In this document: positions 61,185 to 64,000 of the stretch, piece after piece
Layout of the letters: the number at the start of each line of letters is the position of its first letter
Numbering within the stretch: position 1 is the first letter of the stretch
From: Hippophae tibetana
Lineage: Eukaryota > Streptophyta > Magnoliopsida > Rosales > Elaeagnaceae
Direction: 5' to 3'
Length of the DNA stretch: 64,000 nt
NCBI GenBank assembly: GCA_037013495.1
Contig: CM072810.1
Span: forward strand, 51,322,843 to 51,386,842
Notes under the pieces: generated by a model
Database searches by the model: none
What the model was told of the DNA's origin: nothing
Seen by the model: the letters and a program-made list of their open reading frames with translations, nothing else
Program-made: the position numbers and the translations under genes

Positions 61185-64000
61185 TTCAAAGCTCACACCA
61201 AGTCACGAGGATGTTACCCCCCATGCACGACACAAGTCAGTCTAAATGACACTTGGAAACAACATAGAAAGGTTACCCACAACAACGAACCCGGGGATGG
61301 TCCTTACCTCGGTTGCATCATTCCGTCTCTTGTAAGCGAACTTCACCTCTAACTTGTACTTTTATGGGATACAAATCGGAGATCATATTTTGATAACAAA
61401 CATAGGAAACTAGTTAATCCTTCCTTCCTAAAGCTTAAGCTTTCCATGCGGGATGCTTGAACTGTCACCCTTAATCCTCGTTCAAAGATCACAACAAGTC
61501 ACAAGGCTGTTACCCCCCGTGCACGACACAAGTCATTCTAAATGACACTTGGAAACAACATAGAAAGGTTACCCACAACAACGAGCCCAGGGATGGTACT
61601 TACCTTGGTTGCATCATTCTGTCTCTTGTCACCGAACACCACCGGGAACTTGTGCTTTTATGAGATACAAATCGGAGATCATGTTTTGATACCAAAGATA
61701 GGAAAAATAGCGAATCCTTCCTTCCTAAAGCTTAAGCTTTCAATACGGGACGCTTGAACGGTCACCCTTAACTTGTTCAAAGCCACACCAAGTCACGAGG
61801 ATGTTACACCCCGTGCACGACACAAGTCATTCTAAATGACACTTGGATACAACATAGAAAGGTTACCCACAACAACGAGTGCATGGATGGTACTTATCTC
61901 GGTTGCATCATTCCGTCTCTTGTAACCGAACTTCACCTCTAACTTGTGCTTTTATGGGATACAAATCGGAGATCATGTTTTGATACCAAAGATAGGAAAA
62001 ATAGCGAATCCTTCCTTCCTAAAGCTTAAGCTCTCAATACGGGACGCTTGAACGGTCACCCTTAACTTGTTCAAAGCTCACACCAAGTCACGAGGATGTT
62101 ACCCCCCATGCACGACACAAGTCAGTCTAAATGACACTTGGAAACAACATAGAAAGGTTACCCACAACAACGAACCCAGGGATGGTCCTTACCTCGGTTG
62201 CATCATTCCTTCTCTTTTAAGCGAACTTCACCTCTAACTTATACTTTTATGGGATACAAATCGGAGATCATATTTTGATACCAAACATAGGAAAATAGTT
62301 AATCCTTCCTTCCTAAAGCTTAAGCTTTTCATGCGGGATGCTTGAACTGTCACCCTTAATCCTCGTTCAAAGATCACAACAAGTCACGAGGCTGTTACCC
62401 CCCGTGCACGACACAAGTCATTCTAAATGACACTTGGAAACAACATAGAAAGGTTACCCACAACAACGAACCCAGGGATGGTCCTTACCTCGGTTGCATC
62501 ATTCCGTCTCTTGTAAGCGAACTTCACCTCTAACTTGTGCTTTTATGGGATACAAATCGGAGATCATATTTTGCTACCAAACATAGGAAAAATAGCTAAT
62601 CCTTCCTTCCTAAAGCTTAATCTTTCAATACGGGACGCTTGAACGGTCACCTTTAATCCTCGTTCAAAGCTCACACCAAGTCACGAGGATGTTACACCCC
62701 GTGCACGACACAAGTCATTCTAAATGACACTTGGATACAACATAGAAAGGTTACCCACAACAACGAGCGCAGGGATGGTACTTATCTCGGTTGCATCATT
62801 CCGTCTCTTGTAACCGAACTTCACCTCGAACTTGTGCTTTTATGGGATACAAATCGGAGATCATGTTTTGATACCAAAGATAGGAAAAATAGCGAATCCT
62901 TCATTCCTAAAGCTTAAGCTTTCAATACGGGACGCTTGAACGGTCACCTTTAATCCTCGTTCAAACCTCACACCAAGTCACGAGGATGTTACACCCCGTG
63001 CACGACACAAGTAATTCTAAATGACACTTGGATACAACATAGAACGGTTACCCACAACAACGAGCGCAGGGATGGTACTTATCTCGGTTGCATCATTCCG
63101 TCTCTTGTAACCGAACTTCACCTCAAACTTGTGCTTTTATGGGATACAAATCAGAGATCATGTTTTGATACCAAAGATAGGAAAAATAGCGAATCCTTCC
63201 TTCCTAAAGCTTAAGCTCTCAATACGGGACGCTTGAACGGTCACCCTTAACTTGTTCAAAGCTCACACCAAGTCACGAGGATGTTACCCCCCATGCACGA
63301 CACAAGTCAGTCTAAATGACACTTGGAAACAACATAGAAAGGTTACCCACAACAACGAACCCAGGGATGGTCCTTACCTCGGTTGCATCATTCCGTCTCT
63401 TTTAAGCGAACTTCACCTCTAACTTGTACTTTTATGGGATACAAATCGGAGATCATATTTTGATACCAAACATAGGAAAATAGTTAATCCTTCCTTCCTA
63501 AAGCTTAAGCTTTCAATACGGGACGCTTGAACGGTCACCTTTAATCCTCGTTCAAACCTCACACCAAGTCACGAGGATGTTACCCCCCATGCACGACACA
63601 AGTCAGTCTAAATGACACTTGGAAACAACATAGAAAGGTTACCCACAACAACGAACCCAGGGATGGTCCTTACCTCGGTTGCATCATTCCGTCTCTTGTA
63701 AGCGAACTTCACCTCTAACTTGTACTTTTATGGGATACAAATCGTAGATCATATTTTGCTACCAAACATAGGAAAAATAGCTAATCCTTCCTTCCTAAAG
63801 CTTAATCTTTCAATACGGGACGCTTGAACGGTCACCTTTAATAATTGTTCAAAGCTCACACCAAGTCACGAGGATGTTACACCCCGTGCACGACACAAGT
63901 CATTCTAAATGACACTTGGATACAACATAGAAAGGTTACCCACAACAACGAACCCAGGGATGGTCCTTACCTCGGTTGCATCATTCCGTCTCTTGTAAGC
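61185..64000 (+). repeat. Final block A2-E-F-A-B-C-D-A/C-D/G-H/A2(partial)
   Basis: The first seven monomers follow the right-domain order. D at 62960 is the acggtt and atcagag form. A/C at 63255 is a left-type A (ccgtctctttt, cttgtac) whose end switches to C (aagctttcaata, cctttaatcc). D/G follows at 63551 and H/A2 at 63848 runs off the window. The array continues beyond the window on both sides. Confidence 0.85.

Larger units (their letters stand above)
1..64000 (+). repeat. Satellite DNA array, ~296-bp monomer, 215 complete copies
   Basis: The window is filled end to end by direct tandem copies of a ~296-bp unit, all in one orientation. Starts at ttcaaa recur every 294-297 bp from 231 to 63848, giving 215 complete monomers and two partial ones. 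Landmarks in order within each unit are ttcaaa, aagtcacgagg, a C-rich tract with gcacgacacaagt, ctaaatgacacttgg, agggatggt, ttgcatcattcc, atgggatacaaat, gagatcat, aggaaa, cctaaagctta and ggtcac. Hand count of the copy at 38999 gives about 43% GC. No unique spacer or mobile-element insertion is visible. The size and organisation are those of eukaryotic centromeric or subtelomeric satellites. Family and species are not recognised. Confidence 0.98.

Noticed and set aside
1..64000. CRISPR array
   Set aside because: Unit is ~296 bp and fully repeated, with no short repeat and unique spacer pattern and no cas genes.
1..64000. Telomere-like runs (ttaccc, accctta)
   Set aside because: These occur as isolated single hexamer-like words inside the monomer (gttaccc, cacccttaa), never in tandem.
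1..64000. Retroelement or other mobile-element insertion
   Set aside because: No break in the 296-bp phase, no long terminal repeats, no target-site duplication and no reverse transcriptase or transposase frame on either strand.
1..64000. rRNA intergenic spacer or 5S rDNA array of ~300 bp unit
   Set aside because: Unit size resembles some 5S arrays, but no 5S gene, internal control region or pol III T-run terminator is recognisable in the monomer.
1..64000. Monomer as an internal dimer of ~148 bp
   Set aside because: Comparing the two halves by eye shows only short shared words (cgaactt, acaac, gata), not a consistent duplicated half.

Overview
The whole 64 kb window is one uninterrupted tandem satellite-DNA array. 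Every base belongs to head-to-tail copies, all in the same orientation, of a monomer of about 296 bp (294-297 bp by class). Using the motif ttcaaa as the start, I count 215 complete monomers between 231 and 63847, plus a partial copy at each end (1-230 and 63848-64000). I see no gene, rRNA, tRNA, transposable element, CRISPR array, inversion or unique spacer. Short reading frames of 63-97 codons recur, but they follow the repeat period. Nearly all start at TTG, and they are closed by stops in most monomers, so no CDS is called. The window comes from constitutive heterochromatin of a eukaryote, centromeric or subtelomeric. Array size, higher-order structure, one HindIII site (AAGCTT) in nearly every monomer and about 43% GC (hand count of one monomer) would fit a plant satellite. 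I do not recognise the family, and the kingdom is inference.

The monomers fall into nine recurrent classes, named here A, B, C, D, E, F, G, H and A2. Two broad groups are visible. Group I (A, A2, B, G) has ggaaacaac, gaaccc, ggtcctt, taagcg and ctctaac. Group II (C, D, F, H) has ggatacaac, gagNNc, ggtactt, taacc and ctcgaac or ctcaaac. E is intermediate, with a private accaccggg block. The cleanest higher-order repeat (HOR) is the 9-mer A2-E-F-A-B-C-D-G-H of 2662 bp, seen complete at 46102-48763 and 48764-51425.

Layout: 1-4663, 5- and 6-mer units bounded by F; 4664-17986, irregular 8-, 9- and 10-monomer blocks rich in chimeric monomers; 17987-21830, an 8-mer and a partial second copy; 21831-26860, a 7-mer duplication; 26861-36333, two 11-mers followed by a 6-mer sub-amplification; 36334-44031, two 13-mers of exactly 3849 bp; 44032-55860, the 9-mer and its 7- and 8-mer derivatives; 55861-58515, three 885-bp trimers; 58516-64000, a mosaic of right-hand and left-hand monomer variants. 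A set of class-specific variants changes at about 37.5 kb, so the window holds two separately homogenised domains.

There is no gene system here. The content of interest is the record of array evolution: nested HORs of 3, 5, 6, 7, 8, 9, 11 and 13 monomers, fusion monomers that mark crossovers, conversion-like patches, CpG-transition markers that define classes, and two short dyads per monomer. All class calls and positions were made by reading the sequence by eye; percent identities were not computed.
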